From Thermobispora bispora DSM 43833 (GTDB taxonomy: Bacteria > Actinomycetota > Actinomycetes > Streptosporangiales > Streptosporangiaceae): 64,000 bases of DNA. The notes beneath the pieces are model-generated. The model had not been told where the DNA came from, ran no database searches, and saw nothing but the letters and a program-made list of their open reading frames with translations. A program made the translations under genes and the position numbers. Where the stretch lies: contig NC_014165.1 of NCBI RefSeq assembly GCF_000092645.1, forward strand, positions 930,001 to 994,000. Reading direction: 5' to 3'. Shown here piece by piece: positions 1 to 7,976 of the stretch (positions are counted from its first letter, which is position 1; every line of letters begins with the position of its first letter).

Positions 1-1
1 C

Positions 2-577
2 GGCGGGCAGAGCGAGGGCCAAGACCCGATCTTCAAGCTCGCCGACGGCGCGGTCCTGAAGAACGTCATCCTCGGTGCCCCGGCGGCCGACGGCATCCAC
101 TGCACGGGCTCGTGCACCCTGCAGAACGTGTGGTGGGAGGACGTCGGCGAGGACGCCGCCACGTTCAAGGGCACCTCCGCGTCCCAGACCATGGTCATCG
201 ACGGCGGCGCGGCCCGGGCCGCGAGCGACAAGGTCTTCCAGCACAACGGCCCGGGGACCATGTACATCCGCAACTTCCGGGTGGAGGACTTCGGCAAGCT
301 CTACCGGTCCTGCGGCAATTGCTCCAAGCAGTACGACCGCCACGTCGTCATCGAGAACGTGACCGCGGTCTACCCGGGCAAGTCGCTCGCCGGGATCAAC
401 GTCAACTACGGGGACACCGCCCGCTTCTCCAACATCACGATCGTGGGCGACTCGAACCGGAAGATCATCATCTGCCAGAAGTACCAGGGCACGACGAAGG
501 GCGAACCCAAGGAGATCGGCAGCGGCGCGGACGGTGTCAACTGCGTCTACTCCGCGTCCGATATCACCTACCGGTGA
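2..577 (+). CDS. Pectate lyase, PL3 family, C-terminal part
   Basis: This is the 3' end of a secreted pectate lyase that cleaves polygalacturonate by beta-elimination. The reading frame is open from base 2, so the start, the signal peptide and any upstream domain lie outside the window. Visible family marks are the repeated beta-helix rungs: GGQSEGQDPIFKL, then LKNVILG, then ADGIHC followed by NVWWEDVGEDAATFKG. This ordering is typical of PL3 enzymes, which are compact parallel beta-helices using calcium and an Arg/Lys base. The paired Cys residues (HCTGSC, CGNC) also fit extracellular PL3 proteins. The protein ends soon after the last rung, so no C-terminal binding module follows. A GC-rich hairpin lies about 85 bases downstream. 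Confidence 0.9.
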   Translation, partial: GGQSEGQDPIFKLADGAVLKNVILGAPAADGIHCTGSCTLQNVWWEDVGEDAATFKGTSASQTMVIDGGAARAASDKVFQHNGPGTMYIRNFRVEDFGKLYRSCGNCSKQYDRHVVIENVTAVYPGKSLAGINVNYGDTARFSNITIVGDSNRKIIICQKYQGTTKGEPKEIGSGADGVNCVYSASDITYR

Positions 578-966
578 TGCGCCCGAACCGGTGACGCAGC
601 CGGGGGTGATCCGCTCGTCCCGCCGGTGACGTCACCGCAGGACCGATCTCTCCCAGGCCGGGGCCCGGCGCCGCCGCCGGGCCCTTCCGCGTCTTGGAGC
701 CCGGCCTCGTACGGCCCAGCGGCGGCACGGGAGTGACCGAGGGGCCGGGTGGCCGCCCGTGCCCGGAGCCGGAGGCGGGAGCGGGTCCGCGCCCGGGCCC
801 CGTCCCGTCCCCGGCCGGGCCGCCGACCGGGTGGCCGGGCCGGCCCGCCGGCCGCGCTCCCGAGAAGCCGGCGGGCCGTGTCTCCGGCCGGTCGCCTGGG
901 CGCTTCGCCGGGCCGTGGCCACGGCCCGGCGTGATCCCGGTGGAACGCGCCGCCCGGGCACCCCGG
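578..966. other. Convergent gene-free region
   Basis: The region lies between the ends of the pectate lyase and M20 peptidase genes. Apart from the hairpin at 661-684 it holds only very GC-rich sequence. The open frames across it are rich in Arg, Pro and Gly and show no recognisable domain. Confidence 0.6.
661..684. terminator. GC-rich hairpin, likely terminator
   Basis: A perfect 10-bp stem (GGGCCCGGCG / CGCCGGGCCC) with a 4-base loop lies downstream of the pectate lyase stop and is followed by only a short T run. It sits between convergent genes and could act in both directions. Confidence 0.55.
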
Positions 967-2307
967 TCAGCCCTTGGCGTACTCGGCGAGGAAGAGCGCC
1001 TCGGTGGTGATGGTGCGGCGCAGCTCCTCGAGGTCCACCCGCTCGTTCGGGGCGTGGATCGAGGCGTGGTCGTCCTCGGGGCCGAAGAGCAGGATCTCGG
1101 CCTCGGGGAACTGGCGGGCCAGGGCGGCGACCAGCGGGATCGAGCCACCCTGCCCGACCTCGCGCGGCGGGCGCCCGAACGCGCGCGCCATCGCCCGCTC
1201 GACGGCCGCCCGCGCCCGGCCCTCCCCGCGGGCGCGGAACCCGGCCCCGGTGGTGAAGTCGCTGAACGTGACGTGCGCGCCCCACGGCGCGACCTTCTTC
1301 AGGTGCTCGGTCACCACCTCGATGGCCTGGGCCGGGTCGCCGGAGGGCGGGACCCGGATCGTGACCCGGGCCCGGGCGACGGCCTGGACCGCGTTGACCG
1401 CCTGCGCCACGCTCGGCACGTCGAGCCCGGTGACGGTGATCGCGTACGAGGCCCAGAGGCGGTCGGCGAGGCTGCCGGTGCCGACGAGCGACACCCCGTC
1501 GAGCACCCCGGCCGTGGCGCGGAACTCCTCCTCCGAGTAGGCCTCACCGGGGAAGGTGCCGCGGGGCAGGCCGGGGACGGCCACGTCGCCGTTCTCGTCG
1601 TGGAGGGTGGTGAGCATCCGCATCAGCGCGGCGAGGGCGTCGGGCGCGGCACCGCCGAACGCGCCGCTGTGCACCGCGCCGGCGAGCGTGCGGACCTCCA
1701 CGGTGAACGCGGCCATCCCGCGCAGCGAGGTGGTGAGCGCCGGCTCGCCCACCCGGGGGTTGCCCACGTCCGCGACGACGATCGCGTCGGCGCGCACCAG
1801 GTCGGGGGAGGACTCGATGAAGCGGGCGAGGCTCTCCCCGGCGTACTCCTCCTCGCCCTCGATGATCACCTTGATCCCGACGGGCCACCGGCCCTGCAGG
1901 GCGCGGAGGGCGGCGACATGCGTGATCACGCCGCTCTTGTCGTCCGCCGCGCCCCGGCCGTACAGCGCCCCGTCGATCACGGTCGGCTCGAACGGCGGAG
2001 TCTTCCACAGTGCCGGATCACCGGGCGGCTGCACGTCGTAGTGCGCGTAGAGCAGCACGGTCGGCGCGCCCGGCGGCGCCGGCGCCTCGCCGTACACGGC
2101 GGGGAAGCCGCCGTCGAGGTCGATCCGCTCCACACGGGGCAGGCCCGCCGAGCGGAGCAGGTTCTCGGTGAGCTCTGCGGCCTTGTGCACCGGCTCCTCG
2201 GGGTGGCCGGGGAAGGCGATGGACGGGATGGCCACGAGGGCCTTGAGGTCCTCGATCGTCTGGGGCATTCCCGCTGCTACGGCGTTCTCGATCTCCTCGG
2301 GTGTCAC
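967..2307 (-). CDS. M20 family metallopeptidase (dipeptidase/deacylase type)
   Basis: A 446-residue cytoplasmic zinc peptidase of the M20 family (CNDP/ArgE/DapE-like). Metal ligands and catalytic residues are visible in order: His89 and Asp91 in YAHYDVQPPGD, Asp122 in GRGAADDKSG, the Glu cluster near 150-153 (EGEEE), and a late His in PEDDHASIHAPN. Between the two halves of the catalytic domain lies the usual dimerisation insert (about 195-310). Such enzymes hydrolyse dipeptides or N-acyl amino acids; the exact substrate cannot be told from sequence. The start is a GTG with only a weak purine-rich ribosome site. It diverges from the aminotransferase gene across about 250 bases. Confidence 0.9.
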   Translation of the reverse strand: MTPEEIENAVAAGMPQTIEDLKALVAIPSIAFPGHPEEPVHKAAELTENLLRSAGLPRVERIDLDGGFPAVYGEAPAPPGAPTVLLYAHYDVQPPGDPALWKTPPFEPTVIDGALYGRGAADDKSGVITHVAALRALQGRWPVGIKVIIEGEEEYAGESLARFIESSPDLVRADAIVVADVGNPRVGEPALTTSLRGMAAFTVEVRTLAGAVHSGAFGGAAPDALAALMRMLTTLHDENGDVAVPGLPRGTFPGEAYSEEEFRATAGVLDGVSLVGTGSLADRLWASYAITVTGLDVPSVAQAVNAVQAVARARVTIRVPPSGDPAQAIEVVTEHLKKVAPWGAHVTFSDFTTGAGFRARGEGRARAAVERAMARAFGRPPREVGQGGSIPLVAALARQFPEAEILLFGPEDDHASIHAPNERVDLEELRRTITTEALFLAEYAKG

Positions 2308-2556
2308 GGCGTCTCTCTCGGTCGGTGACGGGTCGAACGCCGTCGGCTGACGGCGCCCTCATTGGACCACACGAGCCGGCGGGACGTCCTCGCCGGCCCG
2401 CCGTCGGTGCTCCGAAGGAGTTCGCGGATTTCGTCGTCTTTACACGATGGCATCACGGATTTCAAACATCTTGCATGCCGAAGCCACGTAATCCCTTGGC
2501 AAAGGGTGCATAAGCCATGCATAGTGAAGAGACCCCGAGACGTGAGGAAGGTTGCG

Positions 2557-3939
2557 ATGACGGAGCGGGACGTTCTCAAGGCCGCGCAAGACCATCTTTG
2601 GATGCACTTCACGCGTCACAGCTCATATGCGGACAGTGAAGTGCCCATGATCGTGCGCGGCGAGGGCGCCTACGTCTATGACATCCACGGCAAGCGCTAC
2701 CTCGACGGGCTCGCCGGGCTGTTCGTCGTCCAGGTGGGACACGGCCGCGCCGAGCTCGCCGAGGCAGCCGCTGCACAGGCCAAGGAGCTCGCCTTCTTCC
2801 CGATCTGGTCGTATGCCCACCCCAAGGCGGCCGAGCTCGCCGAGCGCCTCGCCCAGCTCACCCCCGGTGACCTCAACCGCGTCTTCTTCACCTCCGGCGG
2901 TGGCGAGGCCGTGGAGTCGGCGTGGAAGCTCGCCAAGCAGTACTTCAAGCTCAAGGGCAAGCCGCTGAAGACCAAGGTCATCAGCCGGACCGTCGCCTAC
3001 CACGGCACCACCCAGGGCGCCCTCGCGATCACCGGCGTCCCGGCGCTGCGGCAGACCTTCGAGCCGCTCGTCCCCGGCGCCACCAAGGTGCCGAACACGA
3101 ACCAGTACCGCGCGGACCAGATCTCCGGCATCCCCGGGATGGACAAGGACCCGCAGGCGTTCGGCCGGTGGGCCGCCGACCAGGTCGCCCGGGCGATCGA
3201 GATGGAGGGGCCGGAGACCGTCGCCGCGGTCTTCGTCGAGCCGGTGCAGAACTCCGGCGGCTGCTTCCCGCCCCCGCCCGGCTACTTCCAGCGGCTGCGG
3301 GAGATCTGCGACGAGTACGACGTGCTCCTCGTCTCCGACGAGGTCATCTGCGCCTTCGGCCGGCTCGGCACCATGTTCGGCGGCCACAAGTTCGACTACG
3401 TCCCCGACATCATCACCTGTGCCAAGGGCCTGACGAGCGGTTACTCCCCGCTCGGCGCGATGATCGCCTCCGAGCGGCTCTTCGAGCCGTTCAAGGAGGG
3501 CACGAACATGTTCGCCCACGGCTACACCTTCGGCGGCCACCCGGTCTCCGCCGCCGTGGCCCTGGCCAACCTCGACATCTTCGAGCGGGAGAACCTGCTC
3601 GAGCACGTCCAGGCGAACGAGCAGGTCTTCCGGAGCACGCTCGAGCGGCTGCTCGACCTGCCGATCGTGGGCGACGTCCGGGGCAGCGGGTACTTCTACG
3701 GCATCGAGCTCGTCAAGGACAAGTCCACCAGGGAGACGTTCAACGCCGAAGAGTCCGAGCGGCTCCTCCGCGGCTTCCTCTCCAAGGCCCTCTTCGACGC
3801 CGGGCTGTACTGCCGCGCCGACGACCGCGGCGACCCGGTGATCCAGCTCGCCCCGCCGCTGATCTGCGGGCCCAAGGAGTTCGAGGAGATGGAGTCGATC
3901 ATCCGGAGCGTGCTCGTCGAGGCCTGGTCGCGCATCTGA
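2557..3939 (+). CDS. Class III aminotransferase (omega-amino acid:pyruvate type)
   Basis: A 460-residue PLP-dependent aminotransferase of fold type I, class III. The ATG at 2557 follows GAGGAAGG at good spacing; the frame is open further upstream but without domain support. Visible marks are the N-terminal GLAGLFVVQVGHG segment, the phosphate-binding TSGGGEAVESAWKLA, the aspartate of VSDEVICAFGR and the PLP-lysine in CAKGLTSGYSPLGA. The sequence resembles the taurine/beta-alanine/putrescine:pyruvate group, which transfers amino groups to pyruvate and yields L-alanine. The next gene is alanine dehydrogenase, which would regenerate pyruvate and release ammonium, so the two plausibly form one deamination module. 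The donor amine is unknown. Confidence 0.88.
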   Translation: MTERDVLKAAQDHLWMHFTRHSSYADSEVPMIVRGEGAYVYDIHGKRYLDGLAGLFVVQVGHGRAELAEAAAAQAKELAFFPIWSYAHPKAAELAERLAQLTPGDLNRVFFTSGGGEAVESAWKLAKQYFKLKGKPLKTKVISRTVAYHGTTQGALAITGVPALRQTFEPLVPGATKVPNTNQYRADQISGIPGMDKDPQAFGRWAADQVARAIEMEGPETVAAVFVEPVQNSGGCFPPPPGYFQRLREICDEYDVLLVSDEVICAFGRLGTMFGGHKFDYVPDIITCAKGLTSGYSPLGAMIASERLFEPFKEGTNMFAHGYTFGGHPVSAAVALANLDIFERENLLEHVQANEQVFRSTLERLLDLPIVGDVRGSGYFYGIELVKDKSTRETFNAEESERLLRGFLSKALFDAGLYCRADDRGDPVIQLAPPLICGPKEFEEMESIIRSVLVEAWSRI

Positions 3940-3972
3940 GCGCGGCGCATCCCGAGGGCGCATCACCGCAGT

Positions 3973-4017
3973 GCCCGGGTACGGCCCTCGCTGGACGGGC
4001 GGCGGCCGTACCCGGGC
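3973..4017. promoter_or_regulatory. Long inverted repeat between aminotransferase and ald
   Basis: A perfect 14-bp stem (GCCCGGGTACGGCC / GGCCGTACCCGGGC) with a 17-base loop fills the 96-base gap. The ald ribosome site starts 5 bases after it. There is no T tract, so it may be a partial terminator or attenuator that sets expression of ald relative to the aminotransferase, or a processing/stabilising element. Confidence 0.55.
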
Positions 4018-4035
4018 GCAGCGAAAGGACGACCT

Positions 4036-5151
4036 GTGAAGATCGGTATCCCCACAGAGCTGAAGAATCACGAGTACCGGGTGGCGGTCACCCCGGCGGG
4101 CGTGCACGAGCTGGTCAAGCACGGCCATGAGGTCGTGGTGCAGCGCGGCGCGGGCCGCGGCTCGCACATCCCCGACGAGGAGTACCTCAACGCCGGCGCC
4201 AAGCTCGTGGACGACGCGGACGCCGTCTGGGGCGACGCCGAGATGATCATCAAGGTGAAGGAGCCGATCCCGGAGGAGTACCACCGGCTCCGCGAGGGTC
4301 AGGTGCTCTTCACCTACCTCCACCTCGCCGCCTCCCGGTCCTGCACCGACGCGCTGCTCAACGCGAAGACCACCGCGATCGCGTACGAGACCGTCCAGGT
4401 CGGCGGGGCGCTCCCGCTGCTCGCGCCGATGTCGGAGATCGCGGGCCGGCTCGCCCCCCAGGTCGGCGCCTACCACCTCATGCGGTTCAACGGCGGCCGG
4501 GGCGTGCTGCCCGGCGGCGTGCCCGGGGTCGCCCCCGCCAAGGTCGTGGTGATCGGCGGCGGGGTCGCCGGGTGCAACGCGACGCAGATCGCCGTCGGCA
4601 TGGGCGCCGAGGTGACGGTCCTCGACGTCAACCTGGAGCGCCTGCGCCAGATCGACGCCCTCTACCGGGGCCGGGTGCGCACGCTCTACTCGACCGCCTA
4701 CGCGATCGAGCAGGCCGTGCTCGAGGCCGACCTGGTGATCGGCGCGGTGCTCATCCCGGGCGCGAAGGCCCCCAAGCTCGTCTCCGAGGACCTCGTCCGC
4801 CGGATGAAGCCGGGGTCGGTGCTGGTCGACATCGCGATCGACCAGGGCGGGTGCTTCGAGAACTCCCGCCCCACGACCCACGCCGAGCCGACGTTCCAGG
4901 TGCACGGCTCGGTCTTCTACTGCGTGGCGAACATGCCGGGGTCGGTGCCGAACACCTCCACCTACGCGCTGACCAACGCCACGCTGCCCTACGTGCTCAA
5001 GCTCGCCGACAAGGGCTGGAAGGCCGCCCTCCGCGAGGATCCGGGGCTCCGGCTCGGCCTCAACGCGCACGCCGGCCTGCTCACCAACGAGCCCGTCGCC
5101 GCCGCGCACGGCCTGCCGTACACCCCGATCGACGAGGTGCTCGCCGGCTAG
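4036..5151 (+). CDS. ald: Alanine dehydrogenase
   Basis: A 371-residue NAD-dependent L-alanine dehydrogenase that interconverts L-alanine with pyruvate and ammonium. The start is a GTG at 4036 preceded by GAAAGGA. The N-terminus MKIGIPTELKNHEYRVAVTP is diagnostic, with the pyruvate-binding Arg in NHEYRVA and a Lys/His catalytic region (MIIKVKEP, FTYLHLA). The Rossmann motif is VVVIGGGVAGCNATQIA at about residues 170-186. The C-terminal DQGGCFENSRPTTH and VANMPGSVPNTST segments are also typical. Length matches the family. Placed just downstream of a pyruvate-using aminotransferase, it likely recycles alanine made there. Confidence 0.96.
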   Translation: MKIGIPTELKNHEYRVAVTPAGVHELVKHGHEVVVQRGAGRGSHIPDEEYLNAGAKLVDDADAVWGDAEMIIKVKEPIPEEYHRLREGQVLFTYLHLAASRSCTDALLNAKTTAIAYETVQVGGALPLLAPMSEIAGRLAPQVGAYHLMRFNGGRGVLPGGVPGVAPAKVVVIGGGVAGCNATQIAVGMGAEVTVLDVNLERLRQIDALYRGRVRTLYSTAYAIEQAVLEADLVIGAVLIPGAKAPKLVSEDLVRRMKPGSVLVDIAIDQGGCFENSRPTTHAEPTFQVHGSVFYCVANMPGSVPNTSTYALTNATLPYVLKLADKGWKAALREDPGLRLGLNAHAGLLTNEPVAAAHGLPYTPIDEVLAG

Positions 5152-5259
5152 CGGCCGGCGGTCGATGATCGCGGCCCCGGTCCCCGCCGGGGTGCCGCCG
5201 CCGATCGGGTCCGTCCCCCGGTGCGCGGGGCCGGTCCGGTCCCGGCGGCCCGGCCCGAT

Positions 5260-5298
5260 CGCCCGCGGCATCCTCGGCCCCTCCTCCTGCCGCGGGCG
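5260..5298. terminator. Convergent hairpin between ald and the Sel1-repeat gene
   Basis: A perfect 11-bp stem (CGCCCGCGGCA / TGCCGCGGGCG) with a 17-base loop lies between two genes that end toward each other. It is the best candidate terminator for both. Confidence 0.5.
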
Positions 5299-5349
5299 GT
5301 CCGGGCCTCACCGGGGGTGACGGCGCGGCGGGCCGGAGCCCGGCCCGGG

Positions 5350-6762
5350 TCAGCGCAGGCCGAGGCGGCAGCGCAGCTCGCGGGCGGTCCCCACCGCGTG
5401 CTCCACCTCGGCCCGGGTCGGCCACGGGGCCGTCCCCGGGAGGAGCACCGTGGACCGCACCGAGCCCAGGTGCCCGATCGCCGCCGCGTGCAGCCCGCTC
5501 ACCCCGGCCAGCCAGCCGATCGGGTCGGCGTCCGCCGGCACGTCCCTGGTGATCAGGTCCCAGGTGCCGAGGATCTCGATGAGCTGGTCGGCGTCGGCGG
5601 CCGGGTCGCCGCGGTGCGCCACGGCGGCGACTGCGAGCTCGGCCCGCGCGGTCAGCTCGGGCGCGACCGGCCGATCCCAGTACGGCGGGGGCGGGTCGGT
5701 GAGGCAGGGCTCCCCGTGCGGGCAGTACCCGGTGACGGAGAGCAGGGTGCGCAGCTCGATCGCCGCCCCCCGGTGGCCGCGCGAGGCGGCCTCCCGGAAC
5801 CAGTGCTTGGCGCTCGCCAGGTCGTGATGCTCCGCTACCAGTAACAGCCCGAACCGGTAGGCGGCCTCCGGGTCCCCGGCCGTGGCGGCCCGGCCGAACC
5901 ACAGGCCGGCCGCCTGCCGGTCGCCGAACTCGACGCAGACCAGGCCCGCCATCCGCTGGGCCGGCACGTGCCCGGCGCGGGCGGCCAGCTCGAAGAGCGA
6001 GCGGGCCTCGGCGAGATCGCCCCGGGCGAGGGCGCGCGCGCCGAGCCGGAACGCGGCGCCCGGGTGCTCGGCCCGGACGGCGAGCCGGAAGAACGTCTCG
6101 GCGCCCTGCTCGTCGCGGCGCGCCTGGTGGAGCAGGCCCAGGTGGTAGGCGGCCTCGGCGTGACCACCGCGGGAGGCCAGCTCCCACCAGTGCTGGGCCT
6201 CGGCCTCGTCCCCCGCCGTGTACCCGATGAACCCCAGGTAGTGGGCGGAGCGCAGATCGCCGGCGATCGCCGCCGCGCGATGCCACCGCCGGGCCCCGGT
6301 GTAGTCGCCCGTGTCCTCGCAGAGCAGGGCGAGCCGGTGCGCCGCCTCCCGGGAACCGTCCTCCGCCGCCCGCTCCAGCCAGAGCCGGGCGGCGGCCACG
6401 TCACCGCTCCGGTCGAGCAGGAGCATGGCGAGCCTGGTGGCGGCCTCGGCGTCCCCGTTGCCCGCCGCGAGCTCGTACCAGCCCATCGCCTCCTCGGCCG
6501 TGCCGTGCCGCTGATGCCAGACGCCGAGGTTGAACGCGCTGTCGACGTTCCCCAGCCGGGCGGCCCGCTCCCACCAGTGGCGGGCGCCCCACGTGTCCCC
6601 GCGCTCGGCGCAGAGCCGGCCGAGCCGGTGCGCGGCGGCCGGGTCACCCTCCTCCGCCGCGGTGATCAGCCGGGCCTCGGCGGCGTTCTCCGGCTCGGGT
6701 GAACGGGGGACGGGAATCCCCGGAGCGGCCGGAGCCGCCTTGGTAGCTCCCACGATCGTCAT
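5350..6762 (-). CDS. Sel1/TPR-repeat protein
   Basis: A predicted 470-residue soluble protein made mostly of about nine consecutive 36-residue Sel1-like helical repeats. The repeat signature A..LG.L....GD...A..WW..AA..G is easy to follow from near residue 35 to 365 (for example AHRLGRLCAERGD then ARHWWERAARLGN). The C-terminal 110 residues form a separate helical region with a CPHGEPC motif at its start. Sel1 repeats mediate protein-protein contacts; no enzymatic motif is seen. I chose the ATG at 6762 (MTIVGATK) because the homology-like part begins there, although a GTG at 6795 keeps the frame open. Neither start has a clear ribosome site, so a leaderless transcript is possible. Confidence 0.82.
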   Translation of the reverse strand: MTIVGATKAAPAAPGIPVPRSPEPENAAEARLITAAEEGDPAAAHRLGRLCAERGDTWGARHWWERAARLGNVDSAFNLGVWHQRHGTAEEAMGWYELAAGNGDAEAATRLAMLLLDRSGDVAAARLWLERAAEDGSREAAHRLALLCEDTGDYTGARRWHRAAAIAGDLRSAHYLGFIGYTAGDEAEAQHWWELASRGGHAEAAYHLGLLHQARRDEQGAETFFRLAVRAEHPGAAFRLGARALARGDLAEARSLFELAARAGHVPAQRMAGLVCVEFGDRQAAGLWFGRAATAGDPEAAYRFGLLLVAEHHDLASAKHWFREAASRGHRGAAIELRTLLSVTGYCPHGEPCLTDPPPPYWDRPVAPELTARAELAVAAVAHRGDPAADADQLIEILGTWDLITRDVPADADPIGWLAGVSGLHAAAIGHLGSVRSTVLLPGTAPWPTRAEVEHAVGTARELRCRLGLR

Positions 6763-6941
6763 GCTAGACAGGGTGACACGTAATCGAGCGATCACGGAGG
6801 GTTATCACCAAGTCTGATGACTCTCATGACGAACGCTCGAAGTTGATGAAACCTCTGTGCATCCCCATCGCCCGGGTATAGCGGTGCCGTCCGGGGCGGC
6901 GCGGGAGCCGGGCACGGCGCGGCGGAGCGCGCCGGCCCTGG

Positions 6942-7859
6942 TCAGCGGGGTGCCCGGAGCGCGGCGATCAGCCACTCGTAGGCGGGCACGGCCGACGGGA
7001 AGGACGGCGCGCCGCTCAGCACGCCGAGCAGCCGCCAGTACCGCTCCACCCGGCGGTCGGTGAACGTCTCGATCCGGTCGGCGAGCCGGGCCCGGTCGTC
7101 CGGGCTGAGCCCGGGTCCGGTCAGCCGGTCGACGATCTCCCGCGCCCGCGCCGAGTCCGGGGCGACGCCCTCGGCGAGCGCGGCGCCGGCCTGCTCGAGC
7201 ACGGCCTGCGGGTCGAGCCCCGGCCCGCCCTCCCCGCCGCCCGCGGCGCCGGCGAGCGCCATCTCGCGGACCCGCCGCCGGAAGCCGGGGTCGGCGACGA
7301 GCCGGGCGAGCTCCACCCAGGCGTCCACCTGCTCCGGCGCGGGGTCCTCGGGCAGGTCGGGCAGCCGGCGCATCGCCTGCGCGATCCGCGCGCCCGGCGC
7401 CTCGGGGTCGATGCCGGCGAACACCTCGCCGACGAAGTCGTCGATGATGCGCTGCCGTTCCTCCGCCGACAGCCGCGCGAGTTCGTGCATGAGCCTCAGC
7501 TCCTCGGTCGTGCCACCTCGTTCCGCGACCAGCCGCAGCACGGCCCGGCGGAGCCGCAGCACGCGGATCTCCGCGTCGAGGGCGGCGGCGTGCGCCCGGG
7601 CGACCTCGGCGATCGTGGCCTGCCGGGCGAGGATCCGCTGCACGGTGGCGAGGTCGATCCCCAGCTCGCGGAGGGTCCGCACCAGGCCGATGCGGGCCGG
7701 CGCCTCCGCGTCGTAGAGCCGGTAGCCCGCCGCGGTCCGTCCGGCCGGCGGGAGGATCCCCAGGTCGGACCAGAAGCGGATGGTCCGCACCGGCACTCCC
7801 GTCCGGCGGGCGAGCTCCCCGATGGTGAGCAGCCGGTCGTTCACGTCCTCACCCTGCAC
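6942..7859 (-). CDS. MerR family transcriptional regulator
   Basis: A 305-residue regulator. The N-terminal MerR winged helix is clear at about residues 9-75: LLTIGELARRTGVPVRTIRFWSDLGILPPAGRT, then GYRLYD and a coiled dimerisation helix. The remaining 200 residues are mainly helical with no metal-binding Cys pair, so it is probably not a heavy-metal sensor; the C-terminal region may bind a small ligand. It is transcribed away from the gamma-glutamyltransferase gene. A short palindrome at 7862-7874 overlaps its 5' end, the usual position for MerR autoregulation. The GTG at 7859 may be leaderless; a GTG at 7844 (VNDRLLTIGEL) is a possible alternative. Confidence 0.88.
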   Translation of the reverse strand: MQGEDVNDRLLTIGELARRTGVPVRTIRFWSDLGILPPAGRTAAGYRLYDAEAPARIGLVRTLRELGIDLATVQRILARQATIAEVARAHAAALDAEIRVLRLRRAVLRLVAERGGTTEELRLMHELARLSAEERQRIIDDFVGEVFAGIDPEAPGARIAQAMRRLPDLPEDPAPEQVDAWVELARLVADPGFRRRVREMALAGAAGGGEGGPGLDPQAVLEQAGAALAEGVAPDSARAREIVDRLTGPGLSPDDRARLADRIETFTDRRVERYWRLLGVLSGAPSFPSAVPAYEWLIAALRAPR

Positions 7860-7861
7860 CT

Positions 7862-7874
7862 TCCAGTCGCTGGA
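7862..7874. promoter_or_regulatory. MerR-type palindrome TCCAGTCGCTGGA
   Basis: The 13-bp inverted repeat TCCAG-TCG-CTGGA resembles many actinobacterial MerR-family operators, which place such a palindrome in the promoter spacer. It lies 3 bases upstream of the MerR start codon, in the 117-base divergent region with ggt. Confidence 0.5.
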
Positions 7875-7924
7875 GACTCAAGCCGGCCGCGCCGCGCGGC
7901 GGTACGCGGGGAGCATTCCACTTC

Positions 7925-7940
7925 TGACTCCGCTGAGTCA
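7925..7940. promoter_or_regulatory. Inverted repeat TGACTC-cgct-GAGTCA upstream of ggt
   Basis: A perfect 6-bp inverted repeat with a 4-base centre lies 37 bases before the ggt start codon and about 20 bases before its ribosome site (GGGGAGG). Its position fits an operator or a 5'-leader hairpin. Confidence 0.35.
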
Positions 7941-7976
7941 TGCTTGTGAGATCAAGCGGTAGAGGGGAGGTCGTGG

